From Paracoccaceae bacterium (GTDB lineage Bacteria; Pseudomonadota; Alphaproteobacteria; Rhodobacterales; Rhodobacteraceae), in contig JAIOJF010000031.1 in the NCBI GenBank assembly GCA_019911965.1, forward strand, positions 98,834 to 162,833: a stretch of 64,000 nucleotides of DNA, read 5' to 3'. Positions 15,521 to 25,471 of the stretch are shown one piece after another. The number at the start of each line of letters is the position of its first letter. The stretch's first letter is position 1. The position numbers were made by a program, and so were the translations under genes. The notes beneath the pieces were generated by a model that saw nothing but the letters and a program-made list of their open reading frames with translations, had not been told where the DNA came from and made no database searches.

Positions 15521-17819
15521 GACCGGCCCCCGCACCTTGCCGCTGCACCGCGAACAATACCCGTTCCGCAGTCGCCGGGGCATTAAGGCTCGGATAGATT
15601 GTGCCATCGCCGCAGGACGCCACCGCATCCGACAGCGCCAGAAAGGCGGAAATGCCCAGCATGAAGGGCGGCTCGCCCACCGCCTTTGAACGGTAGATGG
15701 TCTTTTCCTTGTTCAGTCCGCGATCCCACAGCGCCACATTGAACACTTCCGGCCGGTCGGAACAGGCGGGTATCTTGTAGGTCGAAGGCGCATGTGTCGT
15801 CAGGCGGCCCTTGCCGTCCCAGACCAGTTCCTCGGTGGTCAGCCAGCCGGCCCCCTGCACGTAAGCCCCCTCGACCTGGCCGATATCAATCGCGGGGTTC
15901 AGCGAACGCCCGGCATCATGCAGGATATCGGTGCGCAGGATGCGGTTTTCGCCGGTCAGGGTGTCGATCACAACCTCGGTCACCGCTGCACCATAGGCAA
16001 AGTAATAAAACGGCCGCCCCCGCCCCTTGATGCGATCCCAGACGATATCCGGCGTGGCGTAAAAGCCGTTCGCCGACAGCGAAACCCGCGCCTGATAGGC
16101 CGCTGCCGCCACCTCGGCAAAGCTGAAGCTGCGGTCGGCGACCATCACCCTGCCATCGGCAAAGTCGATCTCCCTGGCGGCCACGCGGTACTGGTTCTTC
16201 AGGAACAGGACCAGCCGGTTGCGAAGTTGATAGCACGCCTCTTTCACCGCCATGCCGTTCAGATCGGACCCGCTGGAGGCCGCCGTGGCCGAGGTGTTCG
16301 GCACCTTGTCGGTATCAGTGGCGGTGATGCGGATTGCCGACAGCGGCAGGCCGAACGCATCGGCGGCAACCTGTGCCACCTTGGTAAACAGGCCCTGCCC
16401 CATCTCGGTGCCGCCGTGGTTCAGGTTGACCGAACCATCGGAATAGATATGCACCAAAGCCCCGGCCTGGTTTAGATGCGTCAGCGTGAACGAAATGCCG
16501 AACTTGACCGGCGTCAGCGCCAGCCCCTTTTTCAGGAACGGATGCGACGCGTTCCACTCGGCCACCGCCTTGCGGCGCCTGGCGTAATCCGAGGTCTTGG
16601 CCAGCTTCGCCGTGATCTCGCGGATGACGCTGTCGGACACTTCCTGATGATAAGGCGTTGTCTCACCGGCCTTGTCCTTGAACGAGGCATAGTAATTCAC
16701 CTCGCGCACCTCGCTGGCATCCTTGCCGAGGCTGTGGGCGATATGGTCGATCACCCGTTCGATCCCGACCACCCCTTGCGGCCCGCCAAAGCCGCGAAAG
16801 GCGGTGTTGGAGACCGTGTTGGTTTTCAGCCGGTGCGAGGTGATCCGCGCGGCGGGCAGATGATAGGCATTATCGGCATGCAGCATGGCGCGGTCGGCCA
16901 CCGGGGTGGACAGATCGCGCGCCCAGCCACAGCGGGCATATTGGGTGAAGTCAACGCCCGCAATGCGCCCGTCATCATCGAACCCGGCGCGGTAGTCGAT
17001 GCGGAATTCGTGCCGCTTGCCGGTGATCACCATGTCGTCATCACGGTCATACCGCATCCGGCAGGTCTTGCCGGTGGCCCTTGCGGCCACGGCGCAGGCC
17101 ACCGCCAGCGCATTGCCCTGGCTTTCCTTGCCACCAAAGCCGCCGCCCATACGCCGCACCTCGACGCGAACCGCGGCATAGGGCAGGCCCAGCGCAATGG
17201 CGACTTTATGCTGAATTTCGGTCGGGTGCTGGGTGGACGAACGCACCAGCATCTCGCCGCCTTCCAGCGGCACCGCCTGCGCGACCTGGCCTTCCAGATA
17301 GAAGTGCTCCTGCCCGCCCAGTTCGATCCGACCTTCAATCCTATGCGCGGCCTTGGCAATGGCGGCGTCGGGGTCGCCCTTGGAATAGGTCAGGGGGTCC
17401 TCGAACCGGCTGCCGGCGTTCAGCGCGTCGTCGATGCTGATCAGCGCAGGTTTCTCGATGTAGTCGATCCGCGCCAGCCGCGCCGCCTTGCGCGCCGCCA
17501 GATGATTGTCGGCGATCACCAGGAACAGCGGCTGGCCCAGGAAATGCACGTTACCGTCCGACAAAAGCGGCTCGTCATTGGCACCCGCCGACACGTCGTT
17601 GGCCCCCGGCAGGTCCAGCGCTGTCAACACCGCAACCACGCCAGGCACGGCGCGCACAGGTGCCAGATCCATCGCCTCGATCTCGCCATGTGCGATTTCC
17701 GACAGGCCGAAGGCCAGGTGCAAGGTTCCTTCCTCGGTCGGCAGATCGTCGATATAGCGCGCCTGGCCGGTGACGTGCAGCGGCCCGGAATCGTGCGGCT
17801 TGGGTTCGGCCACGCTCAT
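15510..17819 (-). CDS. xdhB: Xanthine dehydrogenase molybdopterin-binding subunit
   Basis: 769 residues, the expected size. XdhB carries the molybdopterin active site that hydroxylates hypoxanthine to xanthine to urate. Visible motifs: GGGFGGKESQ, the substrate-binding AFRGFGGPQG (Arg), and the catalytic Glu in AVGEPPFMLG near the C-terminus. ATG 17819 overlaps the xdhA stop by 4 bp. The open frame continues upstream only as shadow of xdhA. Confidence 0.95.
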   Translation of the reverse strand: MSVAEPKPHDSGPLHVTGQARYIDDLPTEEGTLHLAFGLSEIAHGEIEAMDLAPVRAVPGVVAVLTALDLPGANDVSAGANDEPLLSDGNVHFLGQPLFLVIADNHLAARKAARLARIDYIEKPALISIDDALNAGSRFEDPLTYSKGDPDAAIAKAAHRIEGRIELGGQEHFYLEGQVAQAVPLEGGEMLVRSSTQHPTEIQHKVAIALGLPYAAVRVEVRRMGGGFGGKESQGNALAVACAVAARATGKTCRMRYDRDDDMVITGKRHEFRIDYRAGFDDDGRIAGVDFTQYARCGWARDLSTPVADRAMLHADNAYHLPAARITSHRLKTNTVSNTAFRGFGGPQGVVGIERVIDHIAHSLGKDASEVREVNYYASFKDKAGETTPYHQEVSDSVIREITAKLAKTSDYARRRKAVAEWNASHPFLKKGLALTPVKFGISFTLTHLNQAGALVHIYSDGSVNLNHGGTEMGQGLFTKVAQVAADAFGLPLSAIRITATDTDKVPNTSATAASSGSDLNGMAVKEACYQLRNRLVLFLKNQYRVAAREIDFADGRVMVADRSFSFAEVAAAAYQARVSLSANGFYATPDIVWDRIKGRGRPFYYFAYGAAVTEVVIDTLTGENRILRTDILHDAGRSLNPAIDIGQVEGAYVQGAGWLTTEELVWDGKGRLTTHAPSTYKIPACSDRPEVFNVALWDRGLNKEKTIYRSKAVGEPPFMLGISAFLALSDAVASCGDGTIYPSLNAPATAERVLFAVQRQGAGAGHGV

Positions 17820-19201
17820 GCCCGCACCTCCAGCACGCTGGTATGTTTGCGCCCCAGATGGCTTTCGGCGAAATATCTCAGCAACAGGTTGCGCGCGACA
17901 AGCTGGCGATAGGAAGCCGAGGCGCGCATGTCGTCGATGGGCTGGAAATCCTTGGGAAATTCCTCGGCCGCGGCGCGGATCGTCTCGTCCCGCCAGGGCT
18001 TGCCCATCAGCGCGGCCTCGACCGCGCTGGCGCGTTTGGGAATGGCCGCCATGCCGCCAAAGGCGATCCGGGCCGAGACCACGCGGTTGTCTTCGGTCGC
18101 CACGTTGAACGCCCCGCAGACCGACGAGATATCCTGATCGAACCGCTTGGAAATCTTGTAGCATTTCAGCCGGTCCGCCTGGCGCGGGATCGACACGGCG
18201 GTCACCAGCTCGCCCGGCCGCCGATCCTGCTTGCCATAGGCGATGAAGTAGTCTTCCAGCGGCAGATCGCGGGTTTCACCGCCCAGCCGCAGATGCAGGA
18301 TTGCGCCCAAGGCAATCAGCGCCGGCGGGCCGTCGCCGATGGGCGAGCCGTTGGCGATATTGCCGCCGATCGTGGCCGCGCCGCGTACCTGCACCGATCC
18401 ATAGCGGCGGATCATCTCGGCGAAATCGGGGTGGTGATCGGCCATCAGCGCCTGCACCGCGTTCATGTTGACGGCGGCACCGATGCGGATTGCCTGATCG
18501 TCAACCTCGATGGCCTGCAATTCGGGCACCCGCGCGATGAAGCAGGGCTTGTTCAGTTCGGCCAGTCGCTTGGTCACCCAGAGGCCAACATCGGTAGCAC
18601 CCGCAATCAGCGTGGCATCGGGGTTGGCTTCGTACCAGGCGGCCAGTTCGTCCAGCGTGCCGGGGGCCGAACCGCCCGCGGCAATCGCGCCAAGCGCCTC
18701 TGCCTCGTCGTCCAGCCAGTCCGGCACCGGCTGTTCGGTGGCCGCAACGGCGGAGCGGATGATCGGGGCATAGCCGGTACACCGGCAGAGATTTCCGGCC
18801 AGCACATCGTCATGATTCCGCTCGCCGTTGCGGTGCGCGGTGGCCAGCGACATCACGATACCGGGCGTGCAGAAACCGCATTGGCTGCCATGATGATCGA
18901 CCATCGCCGCCTGCACCGGGTGCATCTCGCCACCCGGCCCGGACAGGCCTTCGACGGTGCGCACCGCCTTGCCGTGAAGTTGCGGCAGGAACAGGATGCA
19001 GGCATTCAGCGCCTGATGCTGCACGCCATCGCCATCCAGCGACGACACCATCACCGTACAGGCCCCGCAATCGCCTTCGTTGCAGCCTTCCTTGGTGCCG
19101 GTAAGTTTGCGGGTTTCCCTCAGCCAGTCCAGAAGCGTACGGGTAGCTGGTTGATCGGACAGGCGGACGGTCTCTCCATTCAGAAGAAACTCGATTTCCA
19201 T
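17816..19201 (-). CDS. xdhA: Xanthine dehydrogenase FAD/[2Fe-2S] subunit
   Basis: 461 residues. The N-terminal ferredoxin domain has GCNEGDCGACTV, and a second four-helix Fe-S domain has QCGFCTPGIVMS and CRCTGY. The FAD-binding domain has GGNIANGSPIGD. Electrons from XdhB pass through these to NAD+. ATG 19201 gives the standard start MEIEFLLNGE with AGGA upstream; 15 further codons are open to 19246. First gene of the purine operon; its promoter should lie in 19202-19440. Confidence 0.95.
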   Translation of the reverse strand: MEIEFLLNGETVRLSDQPATRTLLDWLRETRKLTGTKEGCNEGDCGACTVMVSSLDGDGVQHQALNACILFLPQLHGKAVRTVEGLSGPGGEMHPVQAAMVDHHGSQCGFCTPGIVMSLATAHRNGERNHDDVLAGNLCRCTGYAPIIRSAVAATEQPVPDWLDDEAEALGAIAAGGSAPGTLDELAAWYEANPDATLIAGATDVGLWVTKRLAELNKPCFIARVPELQAIEVDDQAIRIGAAVNMNAVQALMADHHPDFAEMIRRYGSVQVRGAATIGGNIANGSPIGDGPPALIALGAILHLRLGGETRDLPLEDYFIAYGKQDRRPGELVTAVSIPRQADRLKCYKISKRFDQDISSVCGAFNVATEDNRVVSARIAFGGMAAIPKRASAVEAALMGKPWRDETIRAAAEEFPKDFQPIDDMRASASYRQLVARNLLLRYFAESHLGRKHTSVLEVRA

Positions 19202-19440
19202 ATCTGAAAATCCTGCCGCATTCTTTGCATTCAGCCTTGTGCGCATCCACCCGGGCGACGGAAAGCGAACGCGCGGCCCCCCTGTTTTTTTCTGCCGATC
19301 AGGTTACGCGGACAAGGCCGCTGGTTTCAAGAAGTTTATCGGAGCCTTGCAATGCCGCTGGATCGGTTTTTACCGATTTGTCCGCGATCCCGGCCAACAG
19401 GCGCTTTCACGCGAAATCGCGCTGCGCTAGGGTCGCGGCC
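19202..19440. promoter_or_regulatory. Divergent control region, xdhA / dnaE
   Basis: 239 bp between two divergent genes. It must hold the promoter of the purine operon and that of dnaE. It contains a perfect hairpin/palindrome ATCGGT-TTTT-ACCGAT at 19362-19377. I cannot assign promoter boxes or a purine-responsive operator with confidence. Confidence 0.45.
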
Positions 19441-22400
19441 ATGCGCAACGATCCCCGATTCATCCATCTCCGCCTGCATACCGAATTTTCGCTGCTGGAA
19501 GGCGCGATCCGGGTGAAAAAGCTGCCCGACATGTGCGTCGCGGCGGGTATGCCGGCGGTGGCGGTGACCGATACCAACAACATGTTTGCCGCGCTGGAGT
19601 TTTCCGAAGGCGCGGCGGCGGCGGGGGTGCAACCGATCCTCGGCGTGCAGCTTGATCTGGAATATGCCGCGCCCGCGCATCCCGGCGACCGCCCACCGCC
19701 ACCCCGCGCGATCCTGCTGCTGGCCCAGACCGAGGCCGGCTATGGCAACCTGATGAAGCTGAACTCGGCGGCATTTCTGGAGGCGGGCGATGGCCTGCCC
19801 CGGGTCACGCTGGACAAGCTGGCGGCGCATTCCGGCGATGTGATCTGCCTGACCGGCGGGGCGGACGGACCGGTCGGGCAATTCCTGCTGGACGGCCAGC
19901 GCGCCAAGGCCGAGGCGCTGGTGGCGCGGCTGTCAAAGATGTTCGGAGATCGCCTTTACATCGAGGTGCAGCGCCATCCCGGTGCGGACGGGCAATATAC
20001 CCTTGCCGAACAGGCAACCGAGCGCGGCTTTGTCGAGATCGCCTATGCGATGGACCTGCCGCTGGTCGCCACCAACGATGTGTATTTTCCGAAATCCGAC
20101 ATGTTTGAGGCGCATGATGCGCTGATCTGCATCGCCGACGGTGCCTATGTCGATCAGCAGGAACCGCGCCGGCACCTGACGCCGCAGCATTATTTCAAGA
20201 CCCCGGCGGAGATGGCCGCCCTGTTTGCCAACCTGCCCGAGGCGATTGAAAACACCGTGGAAATCGCCCGGCGCTGCGCCTATCGCGCCCGCAAACGCGA
20301 TCCGATCCTGCCGAAATTCGCGGAAAACGAAGTGGCCGAGTTGCGCCGCCAGGCGAATGAGGGGTTGCAGGCGCGGCTTGGCACGATCCCGCATGCCGCC
20401 CCGGTCGAGGAATACCAGGCGCGCTTGGATTTCGAACTGGGCGTGATCGAGCATATGGGCTTTCCCGGCTATTTCCTGATCGTTGCCGATTTCATCAAAT
20501 GGGCCAAGGATCAGGGCATTCCGGTCGGCCCCGGGCGTGGCTCGGGCGCGGGCTCGCTGGTGGCCTATGCGCTGACCATTACCGATCTGGACCCGCTGCG
20601 CTATTCCCTGCTGTTCGAGCGGTTCCTGAACCCCGAGCGGGTGTCGATGCCGGATTTCGACATTGATTTCTGCATGGATCGCCGCGAGGAGGTGATCGAA
20701 TATGTGCAGGCCAAATATGGCCGCGACCGGGTGGCGCAGATCATCACCTTCGGTGCATTGCTGTCCAAGGCGGCGGTGCGGGATGTAGGCCGGGTGTTGC
20801 AGATGCCCTATGGCCAGGTGGACCGGCTGTCCAAGCTGATCCCGGTGGAGGGGGTGAAGCCGGTCTCCATCGAAAAGGCACTGGCCGACGAGCCGCGCCT
20901 GCGCGAGGAGGCCAAGGCCGAACCGGTGGTGGCGCGGATGCTGGATTACGCGCAACAGGTGGAGGGCCTCCTCCGGAACGCATCGACCCATGCCGCCGGT
21001 GTAGTGATCGCTGATCGTCCGCTGGACGAATTGGTACCGCTTTATAAAGACCCGCGCTCGGACATGCCGGCCACCCAGTTCAACATGAAATGGGTGGAAC
21101 AGGCCGGGCTGGTCAAGTTCGACTTCCTCGGCCTGAAAACCCTGACGGTGATCCAGAACGCGCTGGACCTGCTGAAAGCGCGCGGCGTCGAGATCGACAT
21201 CGGCACGATCCCGCTGGACGATGCGAAAACCTACGAGCTTTACGCCTCGGCCCGCACCGTGGCGGTGTTCCAGGTTGAAAGCTCGGGTATGATGGACGCG
21301 CTTAGGCGGATGCGCCCCAATACGATCGAGGATATCGTGGCGCTGGTCGCGCTTTATCGTCCCGGCCCGATGGAGAACATTCCGAAATTCTGCAAGGTCA
21401 AGAACGGGCTAGAGGAACGCGAGCTGCTGCATCCCTCGATCGACCATATTCTGGACGAGACGCAAGGCATCATCGTCTATCAGGAACAGGTGATGCAGAT
21501 CGCCCGCGACATGGCCGGCTACAGCCTTGGCGGGGCGGACGAGCTGCGCCGCGCGATGGGCAAGAAGATCAAGGAGGCGATGGACGCCGAACGCCCGAAA
21601 TTCACCGAAGGCGCGGCGGCACACGGGGTGGATGCCAAAAAGGCGACCGAGGTGTTCGACCTGCTGGAGAAATTCGCCAATTACGGCTTCAACAAATCGC
21701 ACGCGGCGGCCTATGCGGTGGTCAGCTATCAGACCGCCTGGCTGAAGGCCAATCACGGCGTCGAATTCATGGCGGCGGTGATGAACTGCGATATCCACCT
21801 GACCGACAAGCTGGCCACCTATATCGACGAAGTGAAGCGGATGGAGATTCCGTTGCTGCCGCCTTGCGTGAACCGCTCAGGTGCGAAATTCTCGGTCAGC
21901 GATGGCGCGATCCACTACGCGCTCGGGGCGCTGAAGAATGTCGGCGCCGAGGCGATGAAACTGATCGTCGAGGCACGCGGGCAAAAGCCGTTCCGCGACC
22001 TTTTCGATTTCGCCTCGCGGGTCGATCTGAAACGCATCGGCAAGCGGCCGCTGGAAATGCTGGCGCGGGCGGGTGCCTTCGATCAACTGGACGGCAACCG
22101 CAAGAAGGCGCTGGAATCGCTGGATCAGCTTGTCGCGTGGTCAGCGGCGATCCACGATGAACGCGCCTCGGCCCAGGGCGGGTTGTTTGGTGACAGCGGC
22201 GAGGACCTGCCGGCCCCGCGCCTGCCGATGCCGGAGGATTGGCTGCCCGCGGAACGGCTGGGCCAGGAACACCAGGCGGTCGGCTTCTACCTGTCGGGGC
22301 ATCCGCTGGACGATTATCGCGGCCCGTTGAAACGCAAGGGCGTGCTGACGCTGGCCGAATTGCGCCAGAAGGCAGAAGGCGGTTCGGTAGGCGAAAAGAT

Positions 22401-22899
22401 CGCAGGCACCATCGGCAGCGTGCAATTACGGAAATCCGCGCGTGGCAACCGGTTCGCCTTTGTGCAGATGACCGATCCGACCGGCGGCTTCGAGGTGACG
22501 ATGTTCTCCGAAGCGCTGGAGAAATACCGCGACCTGCTGGTGGTCGGGCGCAATCTGGTGATGCGAGTATCGGCGGAAAAGCAGGGCGATCAGTTGAAGC
22601 TGCTGGCGCAAAGTGTACAGCCGGTGGATGCCGCGGTCGCCGATGCCGCTTCGGTCGGGTTTCGCATTTACGTGAACGAGATTTCGGCGGTTTCGGCAGT
22701 TGCGGAGTTGATTGCGGAAACCTCGAAGGACACACCCGACCACAGCCGCGGGCCGATCGACATCGCGCTTCTCGACCCGACCCTGCCAGGCGGGCGCGGC
22801 GAGGTCGTGGTGAAGCTGAAGAAATCCTATTGCGTATTGCCGCAGATCAAGGGTGCCCTGCGGTCGCTCGGCGGTGTCGCGATGGTCGAGGAATTCTAG
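19441..22899 (+). CDS. dnaE: DNA polymerase III alpha subunit
   Basis: 1152 residues, the replicative polymerase catalytic subunit. An N-terminal PHP domain begins HLRLHTEFSLLEGA. The polymerase core has GRGSGAGSLVAYAL and the catalytic aspartates in PDFDIDFCMD. A helix-hairpin-helix and an OB-fold follow near the C-terminus. The ATG at 19441 matches the conserved start; the frame is open from 19225, but that part lies over the xdhA promoter region. It converges with the DUF3572 gene (3 bp gap). Confidence 0.96.
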   Translation: MRNDPRFIHLRLHTEFSLLEGAIRVKKLPDMCVAAGMPAVAVTDTNNMFAALEFSEGAAAAGVQPILGVQLDLEYAAPAHPGDRPPPPRAILLLAQTEAGYGNLMKLNSAAFLEAGDGLPRVTLDKLAAHSGDVICLTGGADGPVGQFLLDGQRAKAEALVARLSKMFGDRLYIEVQRHPGADGQYTLAEQATERGFVEIAYAMDLPLVATNDVYFPKSDMFEAHDALICIADGAYVDQQEPRRHLTPQHYFKTPAEMAALFANLPEAIENTVEIARRCAYRARKRDPILPKFAENEVAELRRQANEGLQARLGTIPHAAPVEEYQARLDFELGVIEHMGFPGYFLIVADFIKWAKDQGIPVGPGRGSGAGSLVAYALTITDLDPLRYSLLFERFLNPERVSMPDFDIDFCMDRREEVIEYVQAKYGRDRVAQIITFGALLSKAAVRDVGRVLQMPYGQVDRLSKLIPVEGVKPVSIEKALADEPRLREEAKAEPVVARMLDYAQQVEGLLRNASTHAAGVVIADRPLDELVPLYKDPRSDMPATQFNMKWVEQAGLVKFDFLGLKTLTVIQNALDLLKARGVEIDIGTIPLDDAKTYELYASARTVAVFQVESSGMMDALRRMRPNTIEDIVALVALYRPGPMENIPKFCKVKNGLEERELLHPSIDHILDETQGIIVYQEQVMQIARDMAGYSLGGADELRRAMGKKIKEAMDAERPKFTEGAAAHGVDAKKATEVFDLLEKFANYGFNKSHAAAYAVVSYQTAWLKANHGVEFMAAVMNCDIHLTDKLATYIDEVKRMEIPLLPPCVNRSGAKFSVSDGAIHYALGALKNVGAEAMKLIVEARGQKPFRDLFDFASRVDLKRIGKRPLEMLARAGAFDQLDGNRKKALESLDQLVAWSAAIHDERASAQGGLFGDSGEDLPAPRLPMPEDWLPAERLGQEHQAVGFYLSGHPLDDYRGPLKRKGVLTLAELRQKAEGGSVGEKIAGTIGSVQLRKSARGNRFAFVQMTDPTGGFEVTMFSEALEKYRDLLVVGRNLVMRVSAEKQGDQLKLLAQSVQPVDAAVADAASVGFRIYVNEISAVSAVAELIAETSKDTPDHSRGPIDIALLDPTLPGGRGEVVVKLKKSYCVLPQIKGALRSLGGVAMVEEF

Positions 22900-22902
22900 C
22901 CG

Positions 22903-23181
22903 TCAGGTCCAGTTGACCTGTGCGCCACCCGGCAAGGCCTGACGTGCCCGCATCGGTGCGTCATAGGACAGGTTGGTGGCGTCACAAAAGCCGGTGACAT
23001 GGGAATCGTCGATCAGGATGAAGTCCAGGACCGATCCCAGAAAGACCGGATCACCGGCGATTTTCCTCAGATCGCTGACATCCGCGCCGCTCGCGCCCAT
23101 GAACATTCCCAACAGATCACCGTCACTGGCAAGCCAGCCAAGCGCCTGTATCGCGATGCTTTCCGCCTGATCCTGCTGCAT
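22903..23181 (-). CDS. DUF3572 family protein
   Basis: 92 residues, acidic and small. The pattern ALGWLASDGDLLGMFMGASG, followed by a block that ends FLGSVLDFILIDDSHV, matches my recollection of the alphaproteobacterial DUF3572 family, which often sits beside pleD. Function unknown. It diverges from the diguanylate cyclase gene with a 120-bp spacer. Confidence 0.8.
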   Translation of the reverse strand: MQQDQAESIAIQALGWLASDGDLLGMFMGASGADVSDLRKIAGDPVFLGSVLDFILIDDSHVTGFCDATNLSYDAPMRARQALPGGAQVNWT

Positions 23182-23221
23182 GTACCGGGGTTCCGTTCCG
23201 CTGTGGCGCTGCGTCCAGTCT

Positions 23222-23237
23222 TAAAGGCTTTGTTAAC
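23222..23237 (+). promoter_or_regulatory. Possible CtrA-like site upstream of pleD-like gene
   Basis: TAAA-N7-TTAAC at 23222-23237: 8 of 9 positions of the CtrA consensus TTAA-N7-TTAAC, with the spacing kept. It lies 65 bp before the cyclase start. One mismatch makes it only suggestive. Confidence 0.3.
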
Positions 23238-23301
23238 GACTCGGGCGCTATGGTCAGGCCACAGCATAACCGGCAGCACAAGCGCGGGAAAGGGAGGGCA
23301 C

Positions 23302-24684
23302 ATGTCAGGGCGCATACTGATCGTTGATGATGTGGCCACCAACCGTGTCATCCTGCGCGCCAAGCTGGCGGCAGCCTATTACGATGTGATCCAGGCCGAA
23401 AACGGGGCCGATGCCATCGCCCAGGCCCGGCGTGGCCAGCCCGATCTGATCCTGCTGGACGTGCTGATGCCGGACATGACGGGCTATGATGTCTGTCGCC
23501 GCCTGAAGGCCGATCCCGCTACCGCGCATATCCCGGTGATCATGGTCACGTCGCTGTTCGCCGCCTCGGACCGGCTGGAAGGGCTGGAATGCGGCGCGGA
23601 CGATTTCCTGTCCAAGCCGATCAACGATCTGGCGCTGTTCGCGCGGGTGCGCAACCTGATGCGCGCCAAGTTCATGCTGGATGAACTCAGCCTGCGCGAC
23701 CGCACGACAAGCGATCTGGGGCTGGCCAGCGTGGCGGAACAGGCCGCAGAATTGCCGCCGGGGCGCGTGATGCTGGTGCCGCCTGATCAACGCACCGGGC
23801 GCGACTGGGAACGCAGCATCAACCAGCATTCGCCGCTGCACTGCCGCATCGCCACCACCCAGGACGAGGTGATTGCCGCCAGCGCCGACGATCTGCCCGA
23901 TGTCTATGTCATCCATACCAAGCTGGGCGGCTATACCGATGGCCTGCGGCTGGTATCCTACCTGCGGTCGCGCCCGAAAACCCGGCATGTCGGCATCGTT
24001 CTGGTGGTGCCCGAGGCCGATCAGGTGAAGGCGGCCAAGGGGCTGGACCTCGGGGCCAGCGATTACATCTTCGATCCTGTGGATGGGCTGGAACTGACGG
24101 CACGGCTGAACAGCCAGATCCGGCGCAAGCAGATATCGGACCGGCTGCGCAGCAACGTCACCGATACCTTGCGGCTGGCGGTGCAGGACCCGCTGACGGG
24201 CCTGTACAACCGCCGCTACGCCGAACAGCATATGGAAAAGATCGCAGAACGGGCGCGCGAAACCGGCAAGGGGTTTGCGCTGATGGTGCTGGATATCGAC
24301 AATTTCAAGCGGGTGAACGATGGCTTCGGCCATGCCGCCGGCGATCAGGTGCTGAAGGAATTTGCCCGCCGCATTCAGGAAAACCTGCGCGGCGTCGATC
24401 TGGTCTCGCGCCTTGGCGGCGAGGAATTCCTGATCGCCATGCCCGACACTACCGAAGACCAGGCCCGCAGCGCCTCGGAGCGCCTGCGCCGGGTGATCGA
24501 GGAAACTCCGTTCTGCGTGGATGGCCTGGCCGGCGGGCTGAGCGTGACAGTCAGTGTGGGCGTGACGCTTGGCAACCCCGATTGCGTCGATATCGACCAC
24601 CTTATCCGGCAGGCCGATACGGCTCTCTACACCTCAAAATCCGAGGGCCGCAACATGGTGACATTGTTCAATTCAGCGGCATGA
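23302..24684 (+). CDS. pleD: PleD-like diguanylate cyclase response regulator
   Basis: 460 residues: receiver domain 1 (phospho-acceptor D53 in LLDVLMPDM), a second, degenerate receiver domain around 150-290, and a GGDEF-type cyclase domain with GGEEF at 372-376. The product inhibition site RxxD (RGVD, 363-366) is present. It makes c-di-GMP to control attachment and motility. ATG 23302 follows AGGGAGGG; the longer open frame upstream is shadow of the DUF3572 gene. The symbol is by architecture; a direct orthology test was not possible. Confidence 0.9.
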   Translation: MSGRILIVDDVATNRVILRAKLAAAYYDVIQAENGADAIAQARRGQPDLILLDVLMPDMTGYDVCRRLKADPATAHIPVIMVTSLFAASDRLEGLECGADDFLSKPINDLALFARVRNLMRAKFMLDELSLRDRTTSDLGLASVAEQAAELPPGRVMLVPPDQRTGRDWERSINQHSPLHCRIATTQDEVIAASADDLPDVYVIHTKLGGYTDGLRLVSYLRSRPKTRHVGIVLVVPEADQVKAAKGLDLGASDYIFDPVDGLELTARLNSQIRRKQISDRLRSNVTDTLRLAVQDPLTGLYNRRYAEQHMEKIAERARETGKGFALMVLDIDNFKRVNDGFGHAAGDQVLKEFARRIQENLRGVDLVSRLGGEEFLIAMPDTTEDQARSASERLRRVIEETPFCVDGLAGGLSVTVSVGVTLGNPDCVDIDHLIRQADTALYTSKSEGRNMVTLFNSAA

Positions 24685-24985
24685 AGGGGGATTGGCCAGA
24701 TTCGAAAAGCTGCGATCTGACTGGAACGCCCACCTGAAAGGCAGACGGGTACTGTCACAAGAGACGGCGACCGGAATGTGATTGGGGACTTGACAGGATA
24801 GACTAAAACCCCCGGCACAACGCGCTCGCGGCGGCAAATGCCGCGTAATCCGGCGGGCCAGACCGCCCGCAACGGCCCGAATGCATCATTGGTGTGATAC
24901 CGGACAAATGCGATCCACCGCGCCGCAAACCCGACCATTCCTGCAATATGATCGAGCGGACCGAAGACCCCGCCCTGCCCGTGCA
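24685..24985. other. Intergenic region after the diguanylate cyclase
   Basis: 301 bp with no gene I can support. It contains a TTGACA at 24789-24794 without a convincing -10 partner and a short stem GCGGC-AAAT-GCCGC at 24831-24844. A minus-strand frame across 24627-24989 is open but has no recognisable protein pattern. Confidence 0.4.
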
Positions 24986-25468
24986 TCACCGGTGATGGCG
25001 AGGCCCGGCCACCAGGCGTTCGGCCATTGCGGCGCGGTCTTCGGGGGCCATCGCGGCAAAGCGGTCCAGCAACAGCTTGTGGCCAAGCGCAATGTTGCCC
25101 GATACCCGGTCGCCTTGCGCCTGCAGCAACGAAGCGACCGCCGCAGCGTCATAAGGATCGGCACTCAGCGCGGCGGCCAGATCGCTCATATGCGCTTTCA
25201 GCGTTTCCCGCCCGGCGCGGAACGAGCCCCGCCGGTTCGCCAGAGCCGCCTTCAGCGCCTCCTGCTGGTCATCGCCAAGTGCACGATAATAAAGCCGCAG
25301 ACCAAGCGCCGAGATATCGCGATCCGCCCGGCCATGTCGCTCCGGGCCGTCGCGCAACATCGCGCCGCCGATCATTCCCGCCACGCCGAGATTGAGCGCC
25401 AGCGACACGATCAACGCAATCCGCGTCCAGTTCCGCCGACCGGGTTGTTTGTTCAGATCATCCGCCAT
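24986..25468 (-). CDS. Periplasmic heavy-metal-sensor-like protein (CpxP/Spy-like fold)
   Basis: 160 residues: a single N-terminal membrane anchor (IALIVSLALNLGVAGMIGG) and an all-helical periplasmic part with repeated LxxRRxxFxxxRxxL-type arginine-rich helices, matching the 'metal resistance / CpxP-like' group. It is the last gene of a three-gene unit with the sigma factor (3 bp after the preceding gene), so it may sense envelope or metal stress. Ligand unknown. Confidence 0.7.
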   Translation of the reverse strand: MADDLNKQPGRRNWTRIALIVSLALNLGVAGMIGGAMLRDGPERHGRADRDISALGLRLYYRALGDDQQEALKAALANRRGSFRAGRETLKAHMSDLAAALSADPYDAAAVASLLQAQGDRVSGNIALGHKLLLDRFAAMAPEDRAAMAERLVAGPRHHR

Positions 25469-25471
25469 CGC

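Noticed and set aside
24789..24811. Possible promoter with TTGACA in the 301-bp gap
   Set aside because: The position 17 bases downstream reads CGGCAC, not a -10 box.
24627..24989. Minus-strand frame of 120 codons after the diguanylate cyclase
   Set aside because: No ribosome binding site or family pattern; it overlaps the cyclase 3' end.
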